64,000 nucleotides of DNA from Oscillospiraceae bacterium (GTDB lineage Bacteria; Bacillota; Clostridia; Oscillospirales; Oscillospiraceae), in contig SVKO01000004.1 in NCBI GenBank assembly GCA_015068455.1, positions 124,001 through 188,000 on the forward strand, read 5' to 3'. Every line of letters starts with the position of its first letter. Positions within the stretch are counted from its first letter, which is position 1. A program made the position numbers and the translations under genes. Of this stretch, positions 27,611 through 35,907 are shown one piece after another. The notes beneath the pieces were generated by a model. The model did not search any database, had not been told where the DNA came from, and saw only the letters and a list, made by a program, of their open reading frames with translations.

Positions 27611-28360
27611 ATGATTACTCACGATTTTGATGTTGACACGGAACCCATCGTCAGCCTGGAGCATTTTTACGGGGAAAAGAAGCATCTCGTTGATAAATGC
27701 CTGATCCTTTTCTCCAAAGTGATCCATGATTATTTGCTCCGCAGCTATGACTGCGAAAAGATCGGGGAGATCGCAGCCTGCAACGGCAATATCGGCATCT
27801 ATTGCTTTTCCCATGAAGGGGAGCGGATCGCGTTTTATCTTTCGGGAGTCGGTTCCGCTGTCGCTTCCGGAAACTGCTATGAGGCTCATTGGCAAACCGG
27901 AGCCGAAAAGTTTATCATGTTCGGCTCCTGCGGCAGCCTGGACAGAGAGAAAACCATCGGGAAATTCATCCTCCCCACGGAATGCTACCGCGGCGAAGGG
28001 TGCTCCTATTATTTTGCCCCGCCGGCCGACTATATTTCCGTCAGGAACGCGGACAGGCTTTCCGCGATCTTTGATGAGCTCGGGATTCCCTATGTCAGGG
28101 GCCGGGTCTGGACGACGGACTCCATGCTTCGCGAAACGGCCGGCCTGGTGCAGAGAAGAAAGCGGGAGGGCTGTATCGCGGTGGAGATGGAATTGGCCGG
28201 CGTCGAGGCTCTGTGCGATTTTTACGGACTGGAGTTGTTTGATTTTCTCGAGGGCGGCGACGTTCTTGCGGAAAGCGGATATGATTTGAGCGAGCTTCCT
28301 GCCGCCAATCATGATCTGGGAAAGCTTCTGATCGCACTGAAGATCGCGAAAAGGATATGA
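27611..28360 (+). CDS. Nucleoside phosphorylase (PNP/UDP phosphorylase family)
   Basis: A 249-residue cytoplasmic enzyme of the PNP_UDP family, which cleaves nucleosides with phosphate to base and (deoxy)ribose 1-phosphate. The fold's signatures are present: FYLSGVGSAVASGNCYEA, the phosphate-site region KFIMFGSCGSLDR (about 100-108) and the ribose/base site CIAVEMELAGVEAL (about 188-200), where the Met-Glu pair is typical. Length fits uridine phosphorylase-like proteins; the exact nucleoside cannot be told. The ATG at 27611 follows GGAGGAGAACA. It is monocistronic: its own promoter upstream and a long hairpin after it. Confidence 0.85.
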   Translation: MITHDFDVDTEPIVSLEHFYGEKKHLVDKCLILFSKVIHDYLLRSYDCEKIGEIAACNGNIGIYCFSHEGERIAFYLSGVGSAVASGNCYEAHWQTGAEKFIMFGSCGSLDREKTIGKFILPTECYRGEGCSYYFAPPADYISVRNADRLSAIFDELGIPYVRGRVWTTDSMLRETAGLVQRRKREGCIAVEMELAGVEALCDFYGLELFDFLEGGDVLAESGYDLSELPAANHDLGKLLIALKIAKRI

Positions 28361-28380
28361 AGGGCGTATTTGCTGCGCTG

Positions 28381-28432
28381 ACAGACCGATCCCTGTTCCG
28401 GCACCTGGGTGCCGGAACAGGGATCGGTCTGT
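28381..28432. terminator. Long perfect hairpin between convergent genes
   Basis: An almost gapless 25-bp inverted repeat (ACAGACCGATCCCTGTTCCG... and its complement) lies between the stops of the phosphorylase gene and the helicase gene. The loop is minimal and no T-run is present. It probably blocks readthrough in both directions. Confidence 0.65.
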
Positions 28433-28462
28433 TGATCGGGCTGAGCGGGCATGCCGCGCGCC

Positions 28463-30631
28463 TCATTCGGTTTTGACCAGGGTCACGCGGAAGGAGATCG
28501 ACCTGGGGGTGGATATGCGGTCAAACTGCACCACATGGGCCTCCTTGACCCAGTCTATGTCCACAACGGTGCCGTCTCCGAGAAACGCGTGCCGCACCCG
28601 GTCCCCCGGCCGGAAGCGTTCGGCATCGGGATCGGCGGGGAGGTATTGCTCGCTCAGCGCGGCAAACTCCCGGGCCTCTTTGATCAGCCCCTCCCGGGGC
28701 GGCGCGGTGAATTCCAGCAGCGCCGGATCGATGTCCAGGAGGAAGCGGGAGGGATAGCGCGGCGAGCCGTCGATGTTCCTGCCCTCCGCCTCGGACAGAT
28801 ACAGCCGCTTCTGTGCCCGGGTCATGGCCACGAAGCACAGCCGCCGCTCCTCCTCCATGCCGGGCAGGGTCCGGGTCTTCCGGGAGGGGAAGATGCCCTC
28901 GTTCATCTCGCACAGGAAGACGTAGGGGAACTCCAGTCCCTTGGCGGCGTGGACGGTCATGAGCTTCACCTTGTCCCCCGCTTCCTGGCCGTCGGCATTG
29001 GTGAACAGTGCCACATGGGACAGATAGTGCTCCAGAGTCGCCTCCTCGCCGCAGGTGGTCTCGTATTCATAGACCGACTGCTTGAGCTCGGCCAGGTTGT
29101 CCAGCCGCTCCTGGCTGCCCTCTGTGCGCAGGGCTTCCTCGTAGCCGCTGTCGTTGAGCAGGGCGGAGAGTACCTCCGAGATGGGCCGCTCGGCGTAATT
29201 GGCCGAAAAGGCTTCGACCAGGCCCACGAACCGCGCCGCCTTTGTGCCCTTGAAAATCTCGTCGTCCAAAGTGCGCAGCAGGGCGTCGTAGAGGCTGCAG
29301 CCGAAACGCGCGGCTGCTTCCTCCAAAAAGCGCATGCGGCGGCGGCCCATATTGCGCTTGGGCATGTTCACCACCCGCCGGAAGGAGAGATCGTCCTTGT
29401 AGGCGATCATGCGCAGATAGGACAGGGCGTCCTTGATCTCCATGCGGCCGAAGAACTGCACGCCGCTGTAGATGGTATAGGGGATCTTCCGCTTGAGTAA
29501 GATCTCCTCCACGGTACGGGTCACATAGTGGGCCCGGTAGAGCACCGTCATATCCCGGTAGGGGACGCCCCTGTCGTGCAGCTCGTTCATCTGGAAGGCC
29601 ATCCATTCCGCCTCGTCCCTGGCCGTTTTCGCGTGGTGACACAGGACGCTTTCCCCGTCGGACAGCATGGGGATCAGATCCTTTTTGATCCGGGCGCGGT
29701 TTTTGTCGATGAGGGAATTGGCCGCCGCCAGGATCTGGGGCGTGGAGCGGTAGTTCTCCGTCATCATGATGGTCTTTGTGCCGGGGAACCGGGCGTCGAA
29801 GTCCAGCAGATACTTCACATCCGCCCCGCGCCAGGTGTAGATGGTCTGGTCCGGGTCGCCCACGATGAAGAGATTGCGGTGATAGCCGCACAGCGCCTCC
29901 ATGAGCTCGTACTGCAGGCCGTCGATGTCCTGAAATTCATCGATCATGATGTATTCCAGCCGTTTCTGCCATTTCAGCTTGATTTCTTCGTTCCTCTGGA
30001 AGATGTACAGGGTGAACTTGATGAGATCGTTGTAGTCCAGACCGAAGCATTTCTTCTCCTGATAGAGGTACCCGTAAAAGATCACGTCGCTGACGCTGGC
30101 GGCCTGCTCGTATTTCCGGCGCAGGGCGTCGAGGCTCATACCGATCATATCCAGATAGTAGTCGGGCTTTCTGAACAGCTTCTGGATCTCGATCATGTCA
30201 CGCGCCTTGGAGAAGGTCATGTCCCGCAGGGTGAGGCCGCGTTCTTCATAGATGATTTTCAGCATGGCGTCGATGTCGGCGTTGTCCAGCACCAGAAAGC
30301 TCCTGGGATACTGGACGCAGTAGCTGTCCTCCTGCAGGACGGACACGCAGAAGCCGTGAAAGGTGTTGATATAGCCGGTGTCGTTGTCGCCGGTGAGGCT
30401 GTGGATGCGCTGGCGCATCTCATTGGAGGCCTTGTTGGTGAAGGTCACGCACAGGATGTTCCCCGGCGGGATGCCCAGCGCGCCCACCAGAAAGGCGAAC
30501 CGGTGGGACAGGGCCCGGGTTTTTCCGCTGCCTGCCCCCGCAATGACGCGGATGAAGCCCTCGGTGGAGGTGACAGCCTCCGTCTGGGCGGCGTTCAGGT
30601 CCGCCTTCCGGAACAGATCTTCGTTTTCCAT
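28463..30631 (-). CDS. UvrD/PcrA-like ATP-dependent DNA helicase
   Basis: A 722-residue superfamily 1 helicase that unwinds DNA 3' to 5' in repair and removal of protein blocks. Visible motifs: Walker A AGAGSGKTRAL (31-41), VTFTNKASNEMRQRI (Ia), Walker B DEFQDIDGLQYELM, GDPDQTIYTWRGA (III), TENYRSTPQIL (IV), VKLMTVHAAKGLEFPYVFLC (V) and VAMTRAQKRLYLSEA (VI). The C-terminus, RFRPGDRVRHAFLGDGTVVD, is the short Tudor-like tail of PcrA that binds RNA polymerase. It could be pcrA itself or a paralogue; length near 720 fits PcrA. The ATG at 30631 follows GGGAGAAACGAC. It stands alone. Confidence 0.92.
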   Translation of the reverse strand: MENEDLFRKADLNAAQTEAVTSTEGFIRVIAGAGSGKTRALSHRFAFLVGALGIPPGNILCVTFTNKASNEMRQRIHSLTGDNDTGYINTFHGFCVSVLQEDSYCVQYPRSFLVLDNADIDAMLKIIYEERGLTLRDMTFSKARDMIEIQKLFRKPDYYLDMIGMSLDALRRKYEQAASVSDVIFYGYLYQEKKCFGLDYNDLIKFTLYIFQRNEEIKLKWQKRLEYIMIDEFQDIDGLQYELMEALCGYHRNLFIVGDPDQTIYTWRGADVKYLLDFDARFPGTKTIMMTENYRSTPQILAAANSLIDKNRARIKKDLIPMLSDGESVLCHHAKTARDEAEWMAFQMNELHDRGVPYRDMTVLYRAHYVTRTVEEILLKRKIPYTIYSGVQFFGRMEIKDALSYLRMIAYKDDLSFRRVVNMPKRNMGRRRMRFLEEAAARFGCSLYDALLRTLDDEIFKGTKAARFVGLVEAFSANYAERPISEVLSALLNDSGYEEALRTEGSQERLDNLAELKQSVYEYETTCGEEATLEHYLSHVALFTNADGQEAGDKVKLMTVHAAKGLEFPYVFLCEMNEGIFPSRKTRTLPGMEEERRLCFVAMTRAQKRLYLSEAEGRNIDGSPRYPSRFLLDIDPALLEFTAPPREGLIKEAREFAALSEQYLPADPDAERFRPGDRVRHAFLGDGTVVDIDWVKEAHVVQFDRISTPRSISFRVTLVKTE

Positions 30632-30682
30632 GTCGTTTCTCCCATCTAAAACCGTTTTGCTTCAAGCATGTCTGATTCTGTC

Positions 30683-30688
30683 ATTATA
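30683..30688 (-). promoter_or_regulatory. Candidate -10 element of the helicase gene
   Basis: TATAAT on the minus strand about 52 bases before the ATG at 30631. No clear -35 hexamer at 17 bases, so the assignment is tentative. Confidence 0.4.
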
Positions 30689-30762
30689 CGCCGGATGATG
30701 TCCCATAAACCGGACTTTTGCCCGGCTGCGCGCCGCATTTTTGCGGCGCGTCCCTGCCCGAT

Positions 30763-30791
30763 TTGCCATTTTTATGTAAACATGCTAAAAT
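30763..30791 (+). promoter_or_regulatory. Promoter of the amidase/lectin SLH gene
   Basis: TTGCCA (30763-30768) and TAAAAT (30786-30791) are separated by 17 bases, about 70 bases before the ATG at 30862. An inverted repeat CGCGCCGC/GCGGCGCG lies at 30729-30750. Confidence 0.6.
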
Positions 30792-30861
30792 ACACATAGA
30801 CTGCGGCGGCAATGATCCGCTGTCCGGACGACCCGACTGTGACCCGAAGGGAGGAGCAACG

Positions 30862-33800
30862 ATGAAAAAAAGAATCCTTTCGCTCGGCCTTTGCCTGTGC
30901 CTGATCGTATCCCTGCTTCCGGCAGGGGTATTGGCCGCGGAAGCCGGGGAAGATGGAAGTTGCCGCGCTTTGTCAGAGGCGTGGTTCGGGGATCATCCCG
31001 CGGCGGAGCTCCGCCTCCCCGCGGATCTGGTCCCGAAAAAATCCGCCCAATCCGCGTCAGCGCTGCTGGACGACTATTTTGACGCCCGGGAAAAATGCTG
31101 GACCGGGCGCGGAGGGCTCCCGAGGAAGGGGACGGGGCAGCCAGGCGCCGATGTTTCCCTCTCCGAAGCGGTCGCGGCGTTTGAAGCGCGGGCAGGACTG
31201 AAAATCACAGACGCCCGGATCACGACCCTTTACGATCAAACGCATATCCTGGAACGGGCCGACGGTTCGTACACCGTGTTTGTATACGAGTGGGTTTTCT
31301 TCGACTATGACGATCTGAGCGACGGCGTGCAGACCACGGACGTCTCCGGCTGCGGCGTCAGTCATAAGATCGTGCTGGCTCCGGCGGAGGGCGGCTTTGA
31401 AATCGCTTCGGATGAATACGACGCCTCCGATTTCCTGGGGATCTGCACCCTGAACGACAGTACGAAAAGCGAGCTGGAGCAAATGCACTGGACGCCCGCC
31501 GAAACGGATGACGAAGACACGGGTTTGCCGATGCAGGCGCAGGAAAACGGTCCGGCGCGCAAGGGCCTTTTTTACAGCCGCTACAGCCCCGACGCCGCCG
31601 CGGCGTATGCCGACAAATACGTCTATAACAAAGCCCAGGGCGGCACGGTTTATGAGAACTATTACAACAAAGCCTATGCCAACTATAATTCCGTCGGCGG
31701 CGACTGCGCCAACTATACCTCCCAGAGCATCAGCGCCGGGGGCATGCCCCAGGTCAAGGGAACGCCCTACGGAACGGACGGCTGGTATTATGCGGGCGCG
31801 CATGACCGGAGCGGGACCTGGACATATGTTCCTTATTTGCGGGACTGGATGGCGGCCAACCGGGGCGTGAAACGGGCCGCGTCGAACAGCACCGTATGGA
31901 AGGGAAGCCCCGTGTTCTACGGCGATCAGCACGCGGTGATCTGTGTCGGCTGGAATTCCGCCGGCGTGCCGGTCATCAATTCCCACAACAATGACTGGTA
32001 TCACGTGAAATGGAACTATTATGATCCGGGAAACGTGACAACGGTCCAGCTGACGCCGGGCCCGGGGCCCGATCCCCATCCCGGAAAGCCGGTCCTGACG
32101 GACTTCAGGCGAAGCTGGGCAAGCGGACAGAGCGTGGTTTTCCGCTGGGAGGATACCTATTACGCGACCCATTATAATCTATATATTGACGCGATGCGCC
32201 CGGACGGGACCTGGGAAAGATGCTCGCAGATCCGGAATTACGCGCAAAGCGGGCAGACGCTGCGTCTGCCCGACGGCGTCTACCGGGTTATGCTGCAGGC
32301 GGTAAACGCGGAGGATGCGGACTGGCCCTATACGAACGGAGACAGCGTCCGCTTCGTGGTCGGCAGTCATACCCACAGCAGGGGAGCGTTTGTCCGCTTT
32401 GAGAAGCAGCATCCCCATCCGGCCTGTTACCGCTGCGACGACTGCGGGGAGATCTGGACGGACGTCGGCGCTTCCAACGAAATTGAGAGCTGTCCTGTCT
32501 GCCAGCAGCCGGGGAAGCCGGTGCTGCACAGCCCGCAGGGTGAGTACGCGGAGTATGAACCGATCCCGTTCCGCTGGGATCCCGTGCCCAAGGCGACCCA
32601 ATGCGGCCTGCATATCGACAGGCAGGACCCCGACGGCTCATGGCAGGCCGATTACCTTGTGGAGCAGCCCGCCGAAAGCGGGTGTACCGAGCGCCTTGAA
32701 GCCGGGACCTACCGGGTGCTGCTCCGGGCGGAGAACGCCAAATGCGCCGGCGAAGACGGCACGGGCAGGATCAGTTCCGACAGCGAGCCCGTCGCCTTTA
32801 CGGTCAGCCCAAAGGTTCAGATCACCTTTGATCCCGCCGGCGGCAGCTTCGCGGACGCATGCGGGGCGGAGACGGTGGACCGGATCGATGCGCCCGCCGG
32901 AGAAGAGACCCTGGCGGTATACACCCGCGACGGTGAAGCCGTGGAATCAGACGCTGCGGTCGCCGTTGACGCAAACGGCCTCGTCGTTGACAAACAGACG
33001 GCCGGCGGGGCGGAAGAAGCAATCATCGTCCCGTTCGGCGGCTTCGTGCTCTCGGCCGGCGGAGACGGGCATGGTGCGAAGGCGGAGTTTGTGTCGGGCA
33101 TTGCCCCGGGGGACTTCGTTGCCTTTGACCGGGAAGGCATGACGGTAAATCATTATACGGACGCGGATGCGTATCTGTCGCAGCACAAGCAGATCCTTCC
33201 GGGTTCCGTATACGGCAGCCTGCCGGCGCCGGAAAGGGAAGGCTTCTATTTTAACGGTTGGCTTGACGCCAGCGGTCAGCCGGTGGGCGGAGATACGGCG
33301 TTTTCCTCGGCGCTGCTCACCGCCGCCTGGGCGGATGACGATACCGAACCGGCAGAGCGGATCGATTTCGCCGGTCACAGCTATGCAAGATACGAATACG
33401 GCCTGTCCTGGCATGATGCGGAGCGGTTCTGTGAGGAACGCGGCGGGCATCTGGCGGCAATCACGTCCTTTGAGGAGCAGGCCGCCGTGGAAAGCCTTGC
33501 CGGAAACGGCAGGAACGCGGCATATTTCATCGGCTGTTCGGATGAAAGCGCGCAGGATCAATGGATCTGGGTGAGCGGAGAGGATTTTTCTGCTTACGGC
33601 AACTGGGCGTCCGGCCGCCCGGAATCGGTGGACGGAGGCGGCTTCGGAGCCATGGTGCGCGGGCCCGCCGCGCCGCCGACGCAGTTCGGCGAATGGCTTT
33701 CGGTCCCGGATGCGCCTTCGTACCCGTCGGACAGCCTGTGCAGTTACGGATTTATCTGCGAATATGACACGCCCTCCCAGGCGCCGCCGGAGCAGCATGT

Positions 33801-34830
33801 GCACAGCTTCAGCGCAACGCGCATCCCGCCGGACTGCACAAAGGCGGGCTATACGCTCCGGCAATGCACCTGCGGGCAGACCGTGATCGACGAGGTCGCC
33901 CAGGCGCTGGGACACGATGCGTCGGCAAAGGTGACGGAACCCACCTGTACACAGCCGGGCTTCACCGCATATGTCTGCACCCGGTGCGGCGACAGCAGGA
34001 CCGGCGATGAGACCGCGGCGCTGGGGCATGATTATGTAAACGGCGCCTGCCGCCGCTGCGGAGAAAACGATCCGGACTATGTGCCGCTGACGGATCTGTC
34101 CGAATTGGAAAAGGAGGTTGCCGGCGCATTCCGCATCCGCATGGATGGCTTTACCCCCGACAGCGTTTCCGCGCTGGACATCGCCCTGGAAAGAGCCGCG
34201 ACAGCGGTTTCGGGCAGTCAGGATGTGGTCGACGCCGCCGCCAGAGCCGTGAGGGATGCTGTCGACGCCCTGGAGCCGAAGCCGCAGATCCTGTTCAGGG
34301 ACGTTCTTGACGACACCAGATTCTATTATGACCCGGTCTACTGGGCATTGCGGGCGTCCCCCCGGATCACCAACGGCGTGGACCCGACGCATTTCGGCCC
34401 CGATAGGCCCTGCACCCGCGCGCATGTGGTCACGTTCCTGTGGCGGGCGGCGGGCTGCCCGGAGCCCGGGCGGGCCGCGACCGGATTCAAGGATCTGAAG
34501 GCCGGCTCCTATTATGAGAAGGCCGTGGCCTGGGCAGTGGAGAAGGGGATCACCAACGGCGTGAGCAAAACGAAGTTTGCGCCGGACGACTTCTGCACCA
34601 GAGCGCAGATCGTGACCTTCCTGTGGCGATTCAAAGGGTCCGGGAATGCCCAAAGCGCCGCGGCGCAGTTTGCGGATCTGAAGCACGGCGCCTACTACGA
34701 GAGGGCCGTGGCCTGGGCCGTGGAGAACAGGGTGACGAACGGCATGAGCCCCGGCGCCTTCGGACCGGACGCCGTCTGTACCCGCAGTCAGGCGGTCACG
34801 TTCCTCTGCAGGGCGGCGGAGGGAAAATGA
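30862..34830 (+). CDS. SLH-anchored protein with amidase and C-type lectin domains
   Basis: The ATG at 30862 follows GGGAGGAGCAAC and gives a signal peptide (MKKRILSLGLCLCLIVSLLP). The 1,322-residue product has: an unassigned N-terminal region; a putative amidase domain of the Amidase_6 type at about 233-396, with catalytic-looking Cys in GGDCANYTSQSI, His in QHAVICVGW and Asn in VINSHNNDWY; two fibronectin-III-like segments flanking a rubredoxin-like CxxC pair (CYRCDDCGEIW ... SCPVC); a C-type lectin domain at about 833-971 (SWHDAERFCEERGGHLAAIT, YFIGCSDESAQDQWIWVSGE, GNWASGRPE); two Cys/His ribbon repeats; a short FIVAR-like linker; three SLH repeats (about 1142-1322). Amidase_6 domains resemble NlpC/P60-type peptidases, so it may cut peptides or peptidoglycan stems; ligand and substrate are unknown. 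Bacterial C-type lectin-like domains need not bind sugar. Confidence 0.85.
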   Translation: MKKRILSLGLCLCLIVSLLPAGVLAAEAGEDGSCRALSEAWFGDHPAAELRLPADLVPKKSAQSASALLDDYFDAREKCWTGRGGLPRKGTGQPGADVSLSEAVAAFEARAGLKITDARITTLYDQTHILERADGSYTVFVYEWVFFDYDDLSDGVQTTDVSGCGVSHKIVLAPAEGGFEIASDEYDASDFLGICTLNDSTKSELEQMHWTPAETDDEDTGLPMQAQENGPARKGLFYSRYSPDAAAAYADKYVYNKAQGGTVYENYYNKAYANYNSVGGDCANYTSQSISAGGMPQVKGTPYGTDGWYYAGAHDRSGTWTYVPYLRDWMAANRGVKRAASNSTVWKGSPVFYGDQHAVICVGWNSAGVPVINSHNNDWYHVKWNYYDPGNVTTVQLTPGPGPDPHPGKPVLTDFRRSWASGQSVVFRWEDTYYATHYNLYIDAMRPDGTWERCSQIRNYAQSGQTLRLPDGVYRVMLQAVNAEDADWPYTNGDSVRFVVGSHTHSRGAFVRFEKQHPHPACYRCDDCGEIWTDVGASNEIESCPVCQQPGKPVLHSPQGEYAEYEPIPFRWDPVPKATQCGLHIDRQDPDGSWQADYLVEQPAESGCTERLEAGTYRVLLRAENAKCAGEDGTGRISSDSEPVAFTVSPKVQITFDPAGGSFADACGAETVDRIDAPAGEETLAVYTRDGEAVESDAAVAVDANGLVVDKQTAGGAEEAIIVPFGGFVLSAGGDGHGAKAEFVSGIAPGDFVAFDREGMTVNHYTDADAYLSQHKQILPGSVYGSLPAPEREGFYFNGWLDASGQPVGGDTAFSSALLTAAWADDDTEPAERIDFAGHSYARYEYGLSWHDAERFCEERGGHLAAITSFEEQAAVESLAGNGRNAAYFIGCSDESAQDQWIWVSGEDFSAYGNWASGRPESVDGGGFGAMVRGPAAPPTQFGEWLSVPDAPSYPSDSLCSYGFICEYDTPSQAPPEQHVHSFSATRIPPDCTKAGYTLRQCTCGQTVIDEVAQALGHDASAKVTEPTCTQPGFTAYVCTRCGDSRTGDETAALGHDYVNGACRRCGENDPDYVPLTDLSELEKEVAGAFRIRMDGFTPDSVSALDIALERAATAVSGSQDVVDAAARAVRDAVDALEPKPQILFRDVLDDTRFYYDPVYWALRASPRITNGVDPTHFGPDRPCTRAHVVTFLWRAAGCPEPGRAATGFKDLKAGSYYEKAVAWAVEKGITNGVSKTKFAPDDFCTRAQIVTFLWRFKGSGNAQSAAAQFADLKHGAYYERAVAWAVENRVTNGMSPGAFGPDAVCTRSQAVTFLCRAAEGK

Positions 34831-34847
34831 AACCCAATGAAAATCAG

Positions 34848-34877
34848 CGCTCCCGCACCGGTACCGGTGCGGGAGCG
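34848..34877. terminator. Palindromic bidirectional terminator
   Basis: A perfect 30-base palindrome (arms CGCTCCCGCACCGGT) flanked by GAAAATCAG on the left and TTTTCTG on the right lies between the convergent stops at 34830 and 34909, so it can terminate both the SLH gene and the citrate lyase operon. Confidence 0.85.
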
Positions 34878-34908
34878 TTTTCTGATGGCAGCGCCTTTCG
34901 ATTATGGA

Positions 34909-35907
34909 TTACTGCGCCGCGGGATTTGTCAGGCAGTTAAATGTGGTTTCGGGGACCAGGGCTTTGAGCGCCTGCGTATCTCCGCGCCGGAGGCATTCGC
35001 GCACGGCGCCGGCGCTGATGGGTATGCCGTTTGCCTCTTTCCTCGGAAGCACGATGCAGCGGATCCCGGCCTCGGGCAGGGCCTCGGCCATGACGCGGTT
35101 ATAGATCCCGGTGGTCACGCTGGCCGGTTCTTCGCCCACCCAGCGCTCGGTGATGTTCAGAGCCTGTGCGATCCGCTTGAAGACCTCGATATCCAGCCGG
35201 GCCTGTGCCTCGACGATCTGCGCTTCCTCTTTCAGAAAGTAGCCGGGAAAAGTGGCGGCGGAGATGATGTACGGGCCGCAGTCGTGCAGAATCACATTCG
35301 GAATGTGGGCTGTGCCCAGGCGGACCATGTTTCTGCGCTCGGCAAAGGAAAACTCGCTCAAGTCTTCGGAGACGGTGAACAGATGCAGCGCATCGCAGTG
35401 GGCGGCCGCCTGCTCGGCGAGATACTGATGCCCCAGGGTGAAGGGATTGGCGTTCATCACCACCGCGGCGCTGACGCCGTCCCGGCGGGTCTGCGCCAAT
35501 TGCCGGAGATAGCCGGAAAAACCGCTGCGGCGGTTTTCCATGAACACCAGACTGCCGGGGACGCGGGCGATCTCATGGAATCCGAGATCCCCGAAAAAGG
35601 CTGCGGCGTCCGGCTTGGTGTAAAGGAACAGGTGGTAATTGCCCCGTTCTGCCTGATATCCGATCAGATGGGTGAGGATCCGGTTCAGAAGTCCCTCGCC
35701 CCGGTGGCCGGCGCTGACCGCGAAGCAGCGCAGGGTATTCCGGCAGCAGCTGCCGGTGGCGACGGCGCGGCCTTCGGCATCATACATGGCGCAGGTGTAA
35801 TCCAGGTGTTCGTCGCGCCGGAGCCCCTCATGCTCCAGCAGCCGATCCACCGCTTCCATGCCAGCAAGGTCGCCGGGCAGCACCTGGGCGATATAGAATT
35901 CGTTCAT
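34909..35907 (-). CDS. citC: [Citrate (pro-3S)-lyase] ligase
   Basis: CitC acetylates the thiol of the prosthetic group on CitD and so activates citrate lyase. The N-terminal part has a GNAT-like acetyl-CoA-type fold (CFAVSAGHRGEGLLNRILTH) and the C-terminal part a nucleotidyltransferase fold with AVVMNANPFTLGHQYLAEQA, the HxGH-like signature. Both are typical of the family, as is the length of 332. The start is ATG 35907, preceded by AAGGAGGCGG; it overlaps the citXG stop (ATGA), so translation is coupled. A longer frame to 35943 lacks a ribosome site. It is the last gene of the operon. Confidence 0.93.
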   Translation of the reverse strand: MNEFYIAQVLPGDLAGMEAVDRLLEHEGLRRDEHLDYTCAMYDAEGRAVATGSCCRNTLRCFAVSAGHRGEGLLNRILTHLIGYQAERGNYHLFLYTKPDAAAFFGDLGFHEIARVPGSLVFMENRRSGFSGYLRQLAQTRRDGVSAAVVMNANPFTLGHQYLAEQAAAHCDALHLFTVSEDLSEFSFAERRNMVRLGTAHIPNVILHDCGPYIISAATFPGYFLKEEAQIVEAQARLDIEVFKRIAQALNITERWVGEEPASVTTGIYNRVMAEALPEAGIRCIVLPRKEANGIPISAGAVRECLRRGDTQALKALVPETTFNCLTNPAAQ

